A DNA stretch of 64,000 nucleotides. It comes from Sphagnum compactum. Its lineage: Eukaryota > Bryophyta > Sphagnopsida > Sphagnales. This document shows, piece after piece, positions 10,612-23,429 of this stretch (positions are counted from its first letter, which is position 1; each line of letters begins with the position of its first letter). The notes below the pieces were generated by a model. It ran no database searches, was not told where the DNA came from, and saw only the letters and a program-made list of their open reading frames with translations. The stretch spans positions 2,480,001 to 2,544,000 of the forward strand of contig OZ234504.1 of NCBI GenBank assembly GCA_965153455.1, in the 5' to 3' direction. The position numbers were made by a program, and so were the translations under genes.

Positions 10612-12960
10612 TGAATGATGGTTGAAGATGATGATGTGCAATTGGTTGAAACCATTGGTGGTATTAATGGAACACCACCAACATTAGATGTTCTAAATGT
10701 GCATATGCATGGCTTTGTTGGTGTTAGTTCCATTATTGTTACCTCAAATCCTGTTGTTCATGCCGCTACCTCAAATTTTGCTATTGTTGCTTTAGATTCT
10801 ATTAAGGTTCAAATGCAACAGTTAGCAACTATACAAGCGTAAGCTATAGCTTGGGAACCTCACTATGTTGGGGTTTTTTTGTTATAAATGACAACTTACC
10901 TATGGATTTTAAGAAGTCATAAATGTTGTGGTGCATTATTTATAGAACAGAACAAGTTGGTGTTTTTGACTTATGCCAACACTTTATATTACAAAAAAAC
11001 CTTATTAAATATGGTAAGATTAATGGGATCACTCCCATGAGGACCCATGTTGAATTTACGCATCCAAAGTTGGTTGCTCGTAAAAAGTTGGCCATTACTG
11101 AAGAACTTGTTGTTGTTGCAAGTCATAGTCAATAGTCTAGGAAGAAGTGGTCTAGGCCATTTGGTGTGTAACCACATCATATTTTGGTGCTACAAACCTT
11201 TACAAGAAGTCTAATGAGGCACAACAACAATTTCTTGAAGACTTAATCTTATATACTTACAAGGGGTACATGCCCCTTTCCACTTGTGACACTATTTGGT
11301 TAAAGAGGTTGGTATTATGTTTCTACCCGTGTGTTGATTTTCGTTCTTGGGCTACGTTTGTAGAAGAAGTGTTACCTGCAATGGTAAAAAAACCTATGCA
11401 ATTACATGTGGTGCCAAGGCCTGCTGAGGCAACAACACTGTCAGCTAGTTTTGATTTTTGGATGTCTAGTTTTGATCTTTGCCTTGGTAATCAATCACTT
11501 GAATGAATATTGGATGCCGCAACATACTACCATTGGTTTATTTGAGGTTCAAGAAACCACTGGGCTTTCCATGGCTAGTCAGTTGCATTTATTATTTGAA
11601 AAGTATCATTTAATGCATCGTATGATTGCCTTTGTGAAAAATGAAGGCAACAACTTGATGTTTATGGCAACAACACTATGTTCCATTGTTGATTGTCGCC
11701 CTTTGAGACTTCAGTGGGTTTATCAAGGTACATCATGTCTAAAGCCTACCAATATACTATTACTGATGAAAAGGTGATTGTAGGTCTAAAACAAGTCAAT
11801 GTGAAGGCTACCCAAGGGAACTTACAAAAAACAATCACATGGACAAAGAAATCAAGAAAGGGAAGGTAGGAATGGGAAAAGGCATGTGTTGAAAGGGGGT
11901 TGTGGCCTTGAAAACTTAAGACCCTATTGAAGACAAGATTTGCTAATAAGGTAATCATGTTTGAAAAGGTAGTAGGATTCAAAGAGGCCATTCTTTTGTG
12001 TTATGGGTGACAAAAAATAATTGTTTTGCAACAAAGGGTTCCTAAGGCTAAGGTATGGGCAATTGTAAAAACACTCACATTTGTTTTGAATTGTGTTGTC
12101 ATTACCTATGTGATGAACTAATCATGAGGGCACTTGCTACTATCTGATGTTATTAATACATGTATCAATTTGACACTGACTTTAGAAGCTGAAGTTGACA
12201 AGTTACTGATGTTTTTGATGTTTTGGATGCATTTGATGTTGAGCTTATCATCTTGCAAAACAACATGTGGGCAAAAGTTGTTAAGGTCATCAAACCTTTT
12301 CTACAATTTTTGCAAGCCTATGATTCACATCAGGTGCACAATATGTTCGCCCTTATGTTTGATCCTAGGTTCAAGTCTTTGAGGGTTGTGGAAAACTATG
12401 TGGGACATGGGGCTTGTATTCGTCTTGCTGCAGAGTATGATGCTAATGAAGTAATCCCTCTTCTAATGATTATGTTTGAGGTACTAAACCCTACTATCCA
12501 AGCATGTGCAATAGAAGTTGTTGGATCTGTTGCTAGATTTGGTGACTCTATTGAAGAAAACAATAATATATTTGGTGTGGGCACATCTATGGAAGAGTCG
12601 TCACATGCACTTGTTGTTGGGGAGTTGTTTTTGTTCAAGAGGTTATTGGTATCCCCTATTACATTGTTGATATCCCTTAGCTTGGTGGCAGATTCATGAA
12701 AAACAATTTTTAAATGTTAACTTCCTTGCTAAATAAATATTGGGAATTCCAAGATCATAGATTGAAATTGAACATGTGTTCAATCCTGCTGGTGTGCTGA
12801 CCACTTTGAAACATTGTAGGTTGTAGGTAGATAATTTAAATTGAATCATCACCATGGTGAAGAAATGGCTTGATGATCCTTGTTTGAATTGTTCATGACA
12901 TAAGGATTTGATAAACTTTGTAAAAGGTAAATATGTATTGGCTAAAGACAATTATGATTT
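10612..12960 (+). mobile_element. Decayed hAT-family transposase, copy 1
   Basis: Plus-strand fragments in changing frames spell a hAT-like transposase in order: INHLNEYWMPQHTTIGLFEV with QETTGLSM (about 11490-11570), FVKNEGNNL (about 11630), GLKQVNVKATQGNLQKTITW (about 11785-11840), MFALMFDPRFKSLRVVENYVG (about 12340-12405), and a C-terminal dimerisation segment FNPAGVLTTLKHCRL (about 12780-12825). Stops and frameshifts interrupt every section, so it is inactive. Terminal inverted repeats and target duplications were not identified. A diverged relative lies at 39850-42120 in the same orientation. Confidence 0.75.
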
Positions 12961-14522
12961 GATTACAGAATCAAATTATTTTAAGTAATTCGAGCTGGAT
13001 AAAGATTAATTTGGAATTGGCAAGTTGAATAAAAAATTATTGTTGTTTTTGGGATTGCAAAACTTGAATGATACTTTGCACTTTGCACTTCATTTGAATT
13101 AACAATTTGATTTCTTTATTCATGCAGAGGTTACTTGTGAGGCAAAAGCATGGTTAAGTGTCTCAAAAGTGGCATTTGAGAATCCATAATCTAACATTAA
13201 CGATTTTTTTAACAATTATCGAACCATAAATCCTATAATTATCCCCTATGTTTTCAATCATAAATATTAATAAACCAACCTAAGAATATCCTTAAACATG
13301 TGATTGATAAAAAAATTCCATGCAAAAAATTAAAAAATTTAGTGAAATGGACTCCCAAGGATAAAATTTATAATAATCACATCATTTAAAAAATTTAAAA
13401 ATTAGAAATATATATATTAGGAAAATTTCAATGCACTTCACTAATTCATTCTTCATTTGATAATGATTTTTTAAAAAAAAACTATTGATATTTTTTTGAA
13501 TTCTGATTTTTCATTTTTTTCATGTGACAAACATATCGTTACATTTCAAAAAGTCCGTTACGAGTCTATAATCTTTTTTAAATTCATCCAATTTTTTTAT
13601 GATGATTCGCATTAAAATCTATGATAACATGAATAATTAAAAATTTGATGATGTTAATTTTAAATATGACTTTAGATTTTACATTTGTATGTACTCCAAA
13701 ATAATTATAGGTGTGATACTCCAAACAGTCCAACTATTCATGCTTTCGCCCTATGGAGCACATCAACAAACAATAGGGCTGGCTTCTGTTGTGTTGGGTG
13801 TGTTTGTGGGTTAGGTGGGGTGTATGTGGGATGTGGTTGGGGCAGGAAACTTGTGCTACATTGGGCAGGTTTCTTTAAAAAAATCGAGATCAACTCCCCC
13901 ACAAGTTATTGATTTTTTAGATGTTTTCTAATGCTCTAGTGGGGTAGGTCTACAACTGGAAAATTAATTCCAAAAGTCAGGACGCATTCCTAACTTTTAC
14001 ACAAAGCACTGCTCTGAGGAAACTACAAAAACAAAATCAGAAAGGCAAAATAACCTAAGGACCTGTTGTACATTACACATTACACCAGGATGCATCTTGG
14101 CCTCCCAAAACTCATGTTTTCTGTGAGCACCACACATGAATTAGATCACCCTAAGGGAAACAAGACAAAGGATGAAGTCAGGACGACAACCCTTGCTTTT
14201 AGAATGCTTACAACAGACATCATTCTAAAGCATCAAGAAGTCGGATCATAATTGTGGAGATGACTGTCCTTTCATGACATTGATCAACAAAATTCTGGAG
14301 ATATACATTCTCATGATACATTCTGGAATGAGCTTGTGGAATCTCCTTGCCGCATGTCGCCACATCTCACAGTACTTGCACAGTTTCTCTTGATCTAAAT
14401 AGCTTGGTTTCAACACATTCATTCAGTATACAGGTTGCCATCCAACCATAAGTCCCACCACTGGAGATGTTCCTACTTCAAAGTCAAATCACACTAACCT
14501 CTGGAAGACTAACTTTTTCAGA
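12961..14522. other. AT-rich intergenic and RIO1 3' flank
   Basis: 12960-13700 is strongly AT-rich with no recognisable content. From about 13900 the composition becomes more balanced and is probably the 3' untranslated region and downstream flank of the minus-strand RIO1 gene. The small open frames here are not convincing. Confidence 0.4.
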
Positions 14523-17500
14523 TTACCGCTTTGTGCTTTTTGCTTTTGCAATTTTCTTCTTCTTTTTCTTCAGAGCTTTGGGCACCTTCACCTTGCGTGC
14601 TTCTCGCTGCTCTGCCTTTACCTTCTTCTTATTTTCCTTACGAGCCATTCGAATAGCTTCCTTTTTGGACCCACCAACTGCATTATCAGGATCTGCTTCA
14701 GCTTGATATTCGTCATCTTCATCATCCCCACTGGTCCCTTCATCACTACTACTCTCTGAGCTATCCTCATCCTCTTCAACATCATCATCATCTTCCAAAC
14801 CCTTGAAGTTTGCAACCCCAGACAATTCTGCAGTCCTCATGGGTGTGATATCTGCTGATGATGGTCCACCAGTGACAGAAGGGAGGGTTTCATGTGAAGA
14901 AGCTGCAGTAGACTCTTCCAAGAACGTGGGGCCTTTACGCACACCTGAAAGATCTGCTTTCAGTCCTGTAATCGTTTGGTAATAGATGCCTTCAGTATCT
15001 TTCCCACTTGAAATGCGCGTCATATCACCTTCATAATCTTTAACCTGATTCAATGTCTTTGGGATATATGACTGCACAAGTACAGCATTCAAATATTAAG
15101 ACATCAGGTACACAAATCCAGGAGTTGTCCACACAAACCAAGGAGCATAACTGGTTCTGATACCATCTTTTCTAAAGAGAACCTTTCAAACTATGCAGAG
15201 CCAATGTCACTAAGAGACAACTAGATACTGATTCTAGGAGATGGGTTCCATTTGGTTGTAAAACTGGGACCCTGGGACATTGATCATCCCAGTACATTCT
15301 CTGACCCAAAGGTATTATACTTCAGACTCAGGATAAGATCTGGTGTGTTAGGCCTGGCTTCCCCACAGCTATCTTGTTACAGCTAATACAGCAAAGTCAA
15401 ATGGTTGCATGAATTCACAGCTTACAAATGGTTTCGTGTCCGTCTATTAAAACAACTCCTAACCACTGCTGTAGATGCAAAATACACAAACAGCAGATGA
15501 AGAAACCTAAAGCGAATAATATGGTACAAACCTGAATGAAAACAGCCTCTGCCACCTGCTCTTCCACAGAAGGCTCCACTGCTCGGTTCATTATCCTCTC
15601 TTGTACCTGATAAGCAATTAGCCACAGCACAAATCCAGCACAGCTGTAATGCTTTCCAAGTGCTGAAGGATGCAAAATACTATCCATTAGTAAGTTTGGG
15701 ACTAAATCTGACAAAAGATGGAACCATATCTGATGCCAGATGGAGATGGGATTGATCTCTTAATGGAAACCAAGCTGTAACCAGATCTAGGGGTCATACC
15801 TTTTCAAGGTACTCATCAACTTGGTTCTCAGCAAGTGATGGCTCCACCACAAAATCAAAAAGCTCCCTCACACTCATTGCTGCCACATTGTTTTTCCTAA
15901 AAAAGTCCTGTTAAGAAACATGTGTCAGTTGTAGTCCTCTTTACCTGAGTAGACAGCAGAAACCACAATCAAAGTCTCCATGTCAGAAACAAAATGGTAG
16001 AATTAAGCAAAGTGGCAAAGTAGGTCACTTGAAATAGGGATAAAGAGGGAAAAAGGATATCCCTCATAAGAATCAAGAAATCTCCATTTTCACAATTAAG
16101 AAAAGGCAAAGCAAGGTTAACACTTCTTCAACCAGCCACAGCGAATTCCGAAGAAGGAAAGACAAAAACAGAGAACAAAGGACCACGAAACAAAAACAAC
16201 ATGAAAGCAGTATGAACAACAGTACCAGTCTCACCCTGTTCAGGGACCATCAACAGTAGCATGCATGATAGTGACTTCTTATCACAACTTTCCCACTGAC
16301 TTCATCAGCTCCCTAAAGTGGGTAAAGGCCAGTGAAAACACTAACCTGTGTAGCAAGTTTCTGCTGAATGAGACTGACCATATGAGAGACAAAGAACTCT
16401 TTACAACTACAAAGCCTCAAAAACCTGTAAAATTGACTATTGATAACTCCCAACTTAGCAGTAATTGAGATATTGGAATGTACATGAGGCATGCGAATCA
16501 TTTCAATACTTGCACACTCTGGTTGAGAACGTTTGTCAAAGATATCGCAGGATATACCTTGAGGACTTTGATTCACAGCTAGAGCCAAGAAGTTACAAGA
16601 GAAGCCTTTAGAAGTACAATTCACCTCACAAGATGAAAAAAGAGGCAAAAAGGAAGCAGGTTAAGACTCTGCTTACTGTAACATGCAGGCAGTCTTCTCT
16701 CAAAAAGTCTAGTGCACGTGGATGGTCCAACTCCACTGACTGTGACACATCTATAATGTACAAATGACCCTGTCATTTGCAACACCCACAAAACAAGGTC
16801 AGAGAGAGATAGCAGCATGAATATGTGAGCCACATTGTGATCAACTCCAATCCACGTAATGACAACCTCATCAGCAGAATCAAGATACACTAGGCAGAAA
16901 TGTTGCACGACTACATCTTCTGAGACAGCAGTAACTTATAAGTTGCAATTGCAATTGAGACATCCATAGTACTGGGAACCAGGCCAACATGAGGGTCTCA
17001 GACCTCTTCAAGATTTATTGAAAGTAAAGCCATCTAGTGTGGGCTGACAAGGAACATTGACAATCTGACAACAAAATGTAGCATAAAGTAGAATGTCTTT
17101 GGTGCTATTACAGATGAAAGCTTTGCGTATGCACCACTGTTATCAGGTGAGAGAGACCTCATAATAGAGGATATTGTATTCACTCAGATCACTATGCACA
17201 AGCTTGCACTTTTGGTACATCTTACGCATTATCAGCACCATCTGCACCATATCAACCCACAAGAACCAAGTTACCTTCCCTTTGCTTAGATGATTCACAA
17301 ACAGAGGCATCTTGCCAATAGAGCCAAACTCTTCATGAAACTATCTGATGTTGCCCCCAATTTCAGAGCATGTTTCACAAATGAACCAGCAGGCACATGC
17401 CTCACCTCAACATAGCATTCACACATCTTGGACTGAGAGATGGAAGCATCTTTCAGACGTGGGGCAGCCCACCCATCCTTCCCTGCCAGTGTTTAACATC

Positions 17501-20500
17501 CCAGTTTCAGCCCATAAGGTCATCCAGTTCATCCAAGACCTGATAAAATCATGATGGCTCTAAGTTGCTCAAAATCCCTGTAAAAGGAGCAATCTGGCAA
17601 CCAAAGACTTACCACTCCAAAATTGGAGCATTAGCCAGAGAAGTCAACTTGTTCAAAATAACAAAGACTTTAATCTGGGAAAGACTTCTTAGAGAGAGAG
17701 AGAGAGATGGGGGCACACCAATGAAGGACATGACTAACACATGAAGCCGTAGAAGAATTGGAGTTGGGCTCCTAATCCCAGCAGAATTCAACCTGCACCA
17801 AATCAAAACTCACAATTGGAAATCTATCCCTTGGTACTCTTCAAGACACACACATCTGACCCATAAGTAGCTGCCAAAACTCACTGTTTAACTTGCTATG
17901 ACTTACCAGATTTTACATGCAGTATAGCTGGATGCAAAATGCAGTAATGGCATTCCTAAACCACATTTGTACAGCCTGGGAAAACTGAAGGCTACCAATG
18001 GCAGAGCAACCATCTGGCTGACAGCATGATGTTCTGAAACCTGTAGCCATCAAACTAAGAATTTGATCACAGACCCAATTCACAGAAGAAAGACCAAGGG
18101 AACCTTGAGAGGTTCCGCATCTCCTTTTCTGCCCAGGTTTTCACCATCTTTCGAGGATTGTGCTTACTGTACCCATGTCGAAATCGAAAGTCTCCTTGTA
18201 CATATCTTTCTCGATCTCTACACATACCACAAAACACTATATTAGAGTGAGAAAAGAAATACAAGTGCACTGTTTCCCTTTTCTTCTGTAGTGATGACTC
18301 CTTAGGTTTCTCAAACTGGTTTCCACAGTTAAATGCCTCAGAATATGACCCTTACTAAGAAGTGAAAATCAGAAGTAGATGTACATAACTCTCATGAGAG
18401 TCAAGAAATCTACATACTCACGGTTAGGAGAGCCAGGACAAGGTTCAAAACTTTTCCGAAGTCAAAGAAAGACTTCCAGATAGACTGAACAACTGGGGAG
18501 AAGAAACATAGAAGGAGAGAACATGAACAAATAACAATAACAGTGACAGTGTGAAAAAAATGACAGACTCTCACTTGTTCAGGGACAATCAACAGTAACA
18601 TGTACGATAGTGACCAATCTATGACAACGTACCCACTGACTTCCCCATTTCCCTACAGTGGGTATAAGCCAGTGTAACCACTAGCCTGCGTACTGAGTTT
18701 CTGTTGCAAGTCCAGAAGCAATGGGACTCAGCCATGATACTGACTAGCATGTACAACAAAATAAAGGGAAAAACTTAGAGAAAAACAAAGGGAATCAAAA
18801 AAGACAAAAGAGTATGCACAATAAGAAAAATATTACACTATAACAGATTAAAGGGAAAAAAGAAAACAAGTAGCAGAGATGTACTTGAAGACAAGAATAG
18901 AAGTCTTGTACACTTTAACTGCTAGTGCATCTCCTTTAGCTGTAGTTGCATAGTAAACATTTGCCTGCAAAATACCACATCTGTTAATCAGTTTACATCC
19001 TGCACACATCAAGACTCTCAAATTCAGACTCACCTTGTCATTGCTAAGCCTAAATCACCTGTCCAGCAATGCTCAATGTTCATAAAGCATATAGAACATC
19101 CAACTTGAGCATCTCCTGTTGAACCTTCACAAGGTGCAAGGTTCTGTGAATGCTTCAAAGACAATTCACGCTTGGGGCTTCCTTTTATGAAAAGTGTGAA
19201 GGAGACTTTGATTTAAGTCTTCATTGAGATGACACCTTCCATCTCTGGCCTAACAGCTCAAACAAACAGGTCCCTACAAAAAGCATAAGGTATGCTGACT
19301 GCACAGGTGCATCAATTAGCACAAGCAAGGAAAGACAGGAAGATATACTCTTAGATAATCAGACAGTTGGAGATTGCATGCACAGGCAACCCTAAGACAA
19401 GCTCCAGGTAAGAACCACAATTCAGGACAATGTGTAGAAGAGGTTCACCCAGCCCCTTCCACACAATAAAACAGGTACAGAAAGCAGAAAAAACCAATGA
19501 ATCTTACTTCCTTGCCAGTTGAAATGCAGCCATTGATTTCTTGGAATACACCCCGATTCAGCATTTTAAAGAGAACCATTCGGGTACGAGGATCAAGGGC
19601 CTGTACAATAAACAGGTAAGTTACAAACTGCAGTTTAATATACCAATCCAGAATCACATCAAGTAGGCTGTCCTATCCTCAAATGTAAGGAGCCCTGGTG
19701 GCAATGCTTAGTTTCAAGTACTCCAGACTCAACAGACACAATGTTCACTTGCTGGATATTCAGTTGTTGGTGACAGCCAACTTTTGGGTAGCTAAATCAT
19801 ACCTGCTCAACTGTGGCTCGATCTGCTTTTTCTTTCGTTTGAGTGGTGCCTTCTGCCTGCCGTCGCATGTTGTCACGCACAGATGTGGTCACAGAATTTG
19901 ACATCCCAACTTGCCTGTAGCCCAACCATTCCTGCACCAAGAGAAAGTGATTCACCTCCATAATTAAGTACTAACAATCACACCAAACAGCCTGTGATGG
20001 ACTCTCGATGCTGTGGGAGTAAAAGATAATATACTATGTAAAATTCTCAGCAAGAGATACTTCCAGGCAAGCATTGTAAAAGTTCAACAACCTAAAAACT
20101 CTGTTTTTCCTTGAAACATGTAGAGCCCAGTACTCAGAAGCTCCTACAACATGGAGCTTAAAAACTTTAATTGCATAGGGCTGGTGACAGTTTGTTCTTC
20201 AGCAGCACACATCAGTACAGAAGATGTGGCACAAGCAAAGCCCTTCAATTCCAGGAATAATCTAGAAGTCTATCTGAGAAATGAGTCTTCAAGGGTGAAA
20301 AAGATGCAATAGGTGGCAAAGACATGTAGTAGATCACATTGACAGAAAACCAATAATAAAGACTTTAAACACTAGCCAAACTGCCCAATGACTGAGAGTA
20401 TCTTTGCTACACTGCAGGTACTGATTCCTTCAGGAAGTGAAATCTACATGGTTCCAACATAACTTCATTAGTACTGAGAACTTCTGGATACTTACAAGAT

Positions 20501-22462
20501 GTTCAGAAGAGTAACAGTTAATCAGTACAATGCATTCAGAAACTAAAAATTGATGAATCTTTTTGAAATTGTTCACCACTTTTGTTGGATTATTCAGGAA
20601 TGAGGACCAGAAGGACCCCATAAATTAACCTGAATGTCCATTGCTCTGGCAATTTTTTCTTCAGCAAGGCTCATCGGCAAAGCCTACTCTCACTGCTTTT
20701 TAAAGTGCCATTTTTTATGTCAAACATGCTGTGAGAAAACCAGAACCTCTTGCAAAAATGGAGAAAGACCATTGACTCCAACATAACCTAGAATATGGAA
20801 ACAAACACTAATCAATACTTACCATTTCCTTCCAGAAATTCTTCAGAGGAATCCATAAAACATACTACTTCAGCTTGTAGAAGAAAACAGCCTCTCCTGA
20901 TCAATTCATGGACCAAAGACTAGATGGATATGGCAGCTTATTCTTCAGCAAGTCTCATTAGCACAGCCTACACTTACTGCTTTTGTAAGTGCATGCTGAA
21001 GCACTCTCTCCTACAACACACTACCCAGAGAATGGAGATGCATAAGAACCTAGTACTGGAATAAAGCACAGAAGTCACAACAACTCCTGAGAATCTTTCA
21101 AACATGGCTCAGCAGCCAGAACTAGAACACCCCATCAATTCTATATTTCTGGGCTACATGTTACACCCCTTGGTTTAGGCTAGTTTCTCAAAGAGAACAG
21201 TGAAAAACGATCATGTGTCTGTTCTTAATGCAGCTGCTTTTACAATAAAGCTCATTTGCTAAGCCTTCAGTCATTGCTTCTGTAAGTGCCTAACGAATCA
21301 GACACCACACCTACAAATGCAAGCACAGTCAGAGAATCTATGCTCCACATAACCAGAGAGTACACAAAAGCAGCACACTGACTCCAATCCACATGTCTCT
21401 CACACATTGGAGACATGTGAGACACAGCCATCCTCATTCAGTGCCTAGTTAAGAAGGGTAACCACTATTACCACTGGAACTAACACCATCAGTTCTCAAC
21501 TAGCAATTCGCTTTGCAATGACAGGTCCATTCCAAACTCCTTACTTGCAACATACAGTGTTGAGGCACAGTGATTTCAAAAGCTCTTATCTCACAACTTA
21601 GGAGAACTGAAGAACCAGATCCAAACAGAGATCCAAATAATGGAGCAATATCATAGATGCAACATAGAAAGGTCTTTTACCTCTAACGGAGCTGCATTAA
21701 TGTGTCCGCTGTATTTTTGGTGCTGGTTGGTGCGGGGTTGCAAGAAGCTCCCAGCAGTCGCTCCGCAACTGTGAAGGTTATGTGCACCGCCATGTGCATT
21801 CGGGCGGTTATGTGAAGAAAACCCACCACCATAGCCTGCTGTAGTGCCCTGGCCACTCCCCCTTGCCTGCAAATCTGCACCAAAGAGGGAATATCCAAAA
21901 AATCTCATCCATGTAAAAATTGCAGAGGAAAGCTTAAGGTTATCACCAGATTTCAAACCTGACAGATGCTAGCTCTAAGACAAAACTCCCAGACAACTTG
22001 AGCTCGGAAGCTCCTTAAGTGAAAAAGCATGGACACTGACACGCGCAACGCCAGCCAGCAGAATTTGAAGCAGACACTATCCCCTTCCGACACCTAGCCT
22101 CATTTCTGATACTATCTCTGTCAGAACAAGAACCACTCTCGCTTTCTGCAACTTGCAAGAGGTTGAGGGAGCAAACCATCGTGGAAGTCAAGCCACTCCA
22201 GAGCTCCCAGGACCTCCAAATCCTCATCATCCTCATCCTGATCGTCCTCATCCTCCTCCTCCTGCTCATCCTCACCCGCATCGCCTTCCCCATCTCCAGG
22301 ATGAGCTTCTTCAATCAAGGCGAACCCATTCTGTTTCCCATCATTCACTTCTTCCTTCTCTACTTGCTGTGTCGATGACTGCGCCTCTGCCTTCTCCTCG
22401 ACTTGATGATTCTCCTCTCGTCTGTGCAGCAATGGTGCTGTTTCAAACACAGCCTCTGCCAT
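14523..22462 (-). CDS. RIO1: RIO1 atypical serine/threonine kinase, 13 exons, complete
   Basis: RIO1 is the conserved atypical kinase/ATPase acting in late cytoplasmic 40S maturation (18S rRNA processing). The exons are 22462-22177, 21874-21681, 19931-19803, 19600-19508, 18964-18885, 18217-18104, 17792-17719, 17482-17406, 17241-17158, 16769-16677, 15907-15800, 15606-15532 and 15071-14523. They join without a break into about 651 residues, somewhat longer than the animal proteins. Residues 1-95 are acidic. NRPNAHGG and [10 protein letters not shown] are family N-terminal motifs, and [17 protein letters not shown] leads into the domain. The nucleotide loop is STGKEANVYYA (230-240), catalytic Lys is 251, the catalytic HSDLSEYN has Asp367, and the metal-binding IIDVSQSVE has Asp384. 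The C-terminus carries an acidic patch followed by a Lys-rich tail ending KSTKR. All key residues are present. Start chosen at the first ATG before the acidic region; a shared promoter lies upstream. Confidence 0.93.
16020..16400. repeat. RIO1 intronic repeat, copy 1 (intron between exons 10 and 11)
   Basis: Shares long diverged similarity in the same orientation with 18370-18720. Matching landmarks in order are ATCAAGAAATCT, GTTCAGGGACCATCAACAGT, GATAGTGAC, CCCACTGACTTC, GTGGGTAAAGGCCAGTG and CTAACCTG, each with a close counterpart in copy 2. Not coding. Confidence 0.8.
18370..18720. repeat. RIO1 intronic repeat, copy 2 (intron between exons 5 and 6)
   Basis: Partner of 16020-16400. Here the landmarks read GTCAAGAAATCT, GTTCAGGGACAATCAACAGT, GATAGTGAC, CCCACTGACTTC, GTGGGTATAAGCCAGTG and CTAGCCTG. 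Two introns of one gene thus carry copies of the same roughly 350-base unit. Confidence 0.8.
20640..21330. repeat. Three diverged tandem units in RIO1 intron 2
   Basis: Units start near 20655, 20945 and 21238, so the spacing is about 290 bases. Each contains TTCAGCAAG/TACAATAAG, CTCAT, (AAGC)CT..CACTGCTT and a TAAAGTGC/GTAAGTGC core, followed by weaker similarity. A possible fourth remnant lies near 20190. They make up much of the 1.8-kb intron between exons 2 and 3. Confidence 0.6.
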
Positions 22463-22776
22463 CGCTCCCGCCAATCGTCTGCGCTAAACCCCATGTACAC
22501 ACTGCGCCTCAAAACATAACCAAGGACAGAGGAACTCCAAACCCCCTAAAACCCTAAACGGGAAGCCCTAACCCTAACCCTAATGAAGAAGAACCCTCTT
22601 CCTGTTGTTCGTCGTCGTCCTCCTCTTCTGCCGTGCGTTGTTCTTTGATCCAGAAACTTCTCAATTCTGGTCGATGCAGCAAATGGAGCATCACTGGGAA
22701 GAGTTGCGGAGACGTTAAGTACCTTATCTTATTCCTCCCTTTGAATTGACTACCCATTCGGTTCAAAGTTTGAAGA
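22463..22776. promoter_or_regulatory. Bidirectional promoter with telo-box motifs
   Basis: Only 314 bases separate the divergent start codons of RIO1 (minus) and the 22777 gene (plus). Near its middle lie AAAACCCTAAA (22548-22558) and three CCCTAA units (about 22566-22583). Telo boxes (AAACCCTAA) are established plant promoter elements enriched in ribosome-biogenesis and translation genes, which suits RIO1. Sharing of the motif by both genes is inferred. Confidence 0.7.
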
Positions 22777-23429
22777 ATGGTGAGGGAAGGAGAAGGAGAG
22801 GAGGAAGGGATTGTGGAGCAACAAAGGCCAAGCTTCGTACAGGATTTCAAGGAAGCTGGATTGGTGAATGCATGCGAGAAGCAATGGCACAGAACAGTGA
22901 CACACATGAATGCCTATCCATATGTGTGGGCTTCATATTTCGTCGTTTACGGTACGTGTGGAAATTCTTTCTCTTACTTCCTCGTTGTCGTCCATCTTCT
23001 GGGATTTCTTCTTTTTCTTAGATGCAGCAATCTTTTATTGCCTCTCCATCTACGCCTCCCCTCTAAACACTCGATTTGTGTCACCTCATGGAGATTGATT
23101 TTCAGCTGAAGTTTTTGGATCCTCTGAAATCTGCAAAAAGAATCATTATGATGAAGTAACAGAGGCACGCAAAGTATGGTGCAGGAGGATTCGGAATATA
23201 CTTTGCATATCAGTGGCGGCAGCTGCGTAAAGCGGAGAACCACGTCCTACGTCTGCAACGAGAGCTTCTAAACAAAATGCAACAGGAAGAGGATGCTGTC
23301 AATCAAGCTCTGAGAGAAAGCCAGCAAACACCTTCAACACCTTCACCACAGCTTCAGCCTAACTCTACTCCACCTCCTAGAGCTGCTGCAAATCAACATG
23401 AGACAAAGAAGGCAGCTGTCAAGGCTTAA
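22777..23429 (+). CDS. Small single-pass membrane protein, two exons
   Basis: Exon 1 is 22777-22951 (TTTACG|GTACGTGTG) and exon 2 is 23185-23429 (GGTGCAG|GAGGATTC). The join creates YGGFGIYFAYQWRQLRK and an open frame of 139 residues. Residues 1-40 are acidic and then amphipathic (FVQDFKEAGL). About 46-67 is one hydrophobic segment (YPYVWASYFVVYGG...). About 68-100 is a charged coiled-coil-like helix, and the rest is a Pro/Ser/Gln-rich tail ending KKAAVKA. The arrangement resembles small plant proteins of inner organelle membranes, but I cannot name the family. It is transcribed head-to-head with RIO1 from a shared promoter. Function unknown. Confidence 0.75.

Noticed and set aside
22554-22590. 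CCCTAA repeats as an interstitial telomere tract
   Set aside because: Only a few units, located centrally in a divergent promoter; better explained as telo-box elements.
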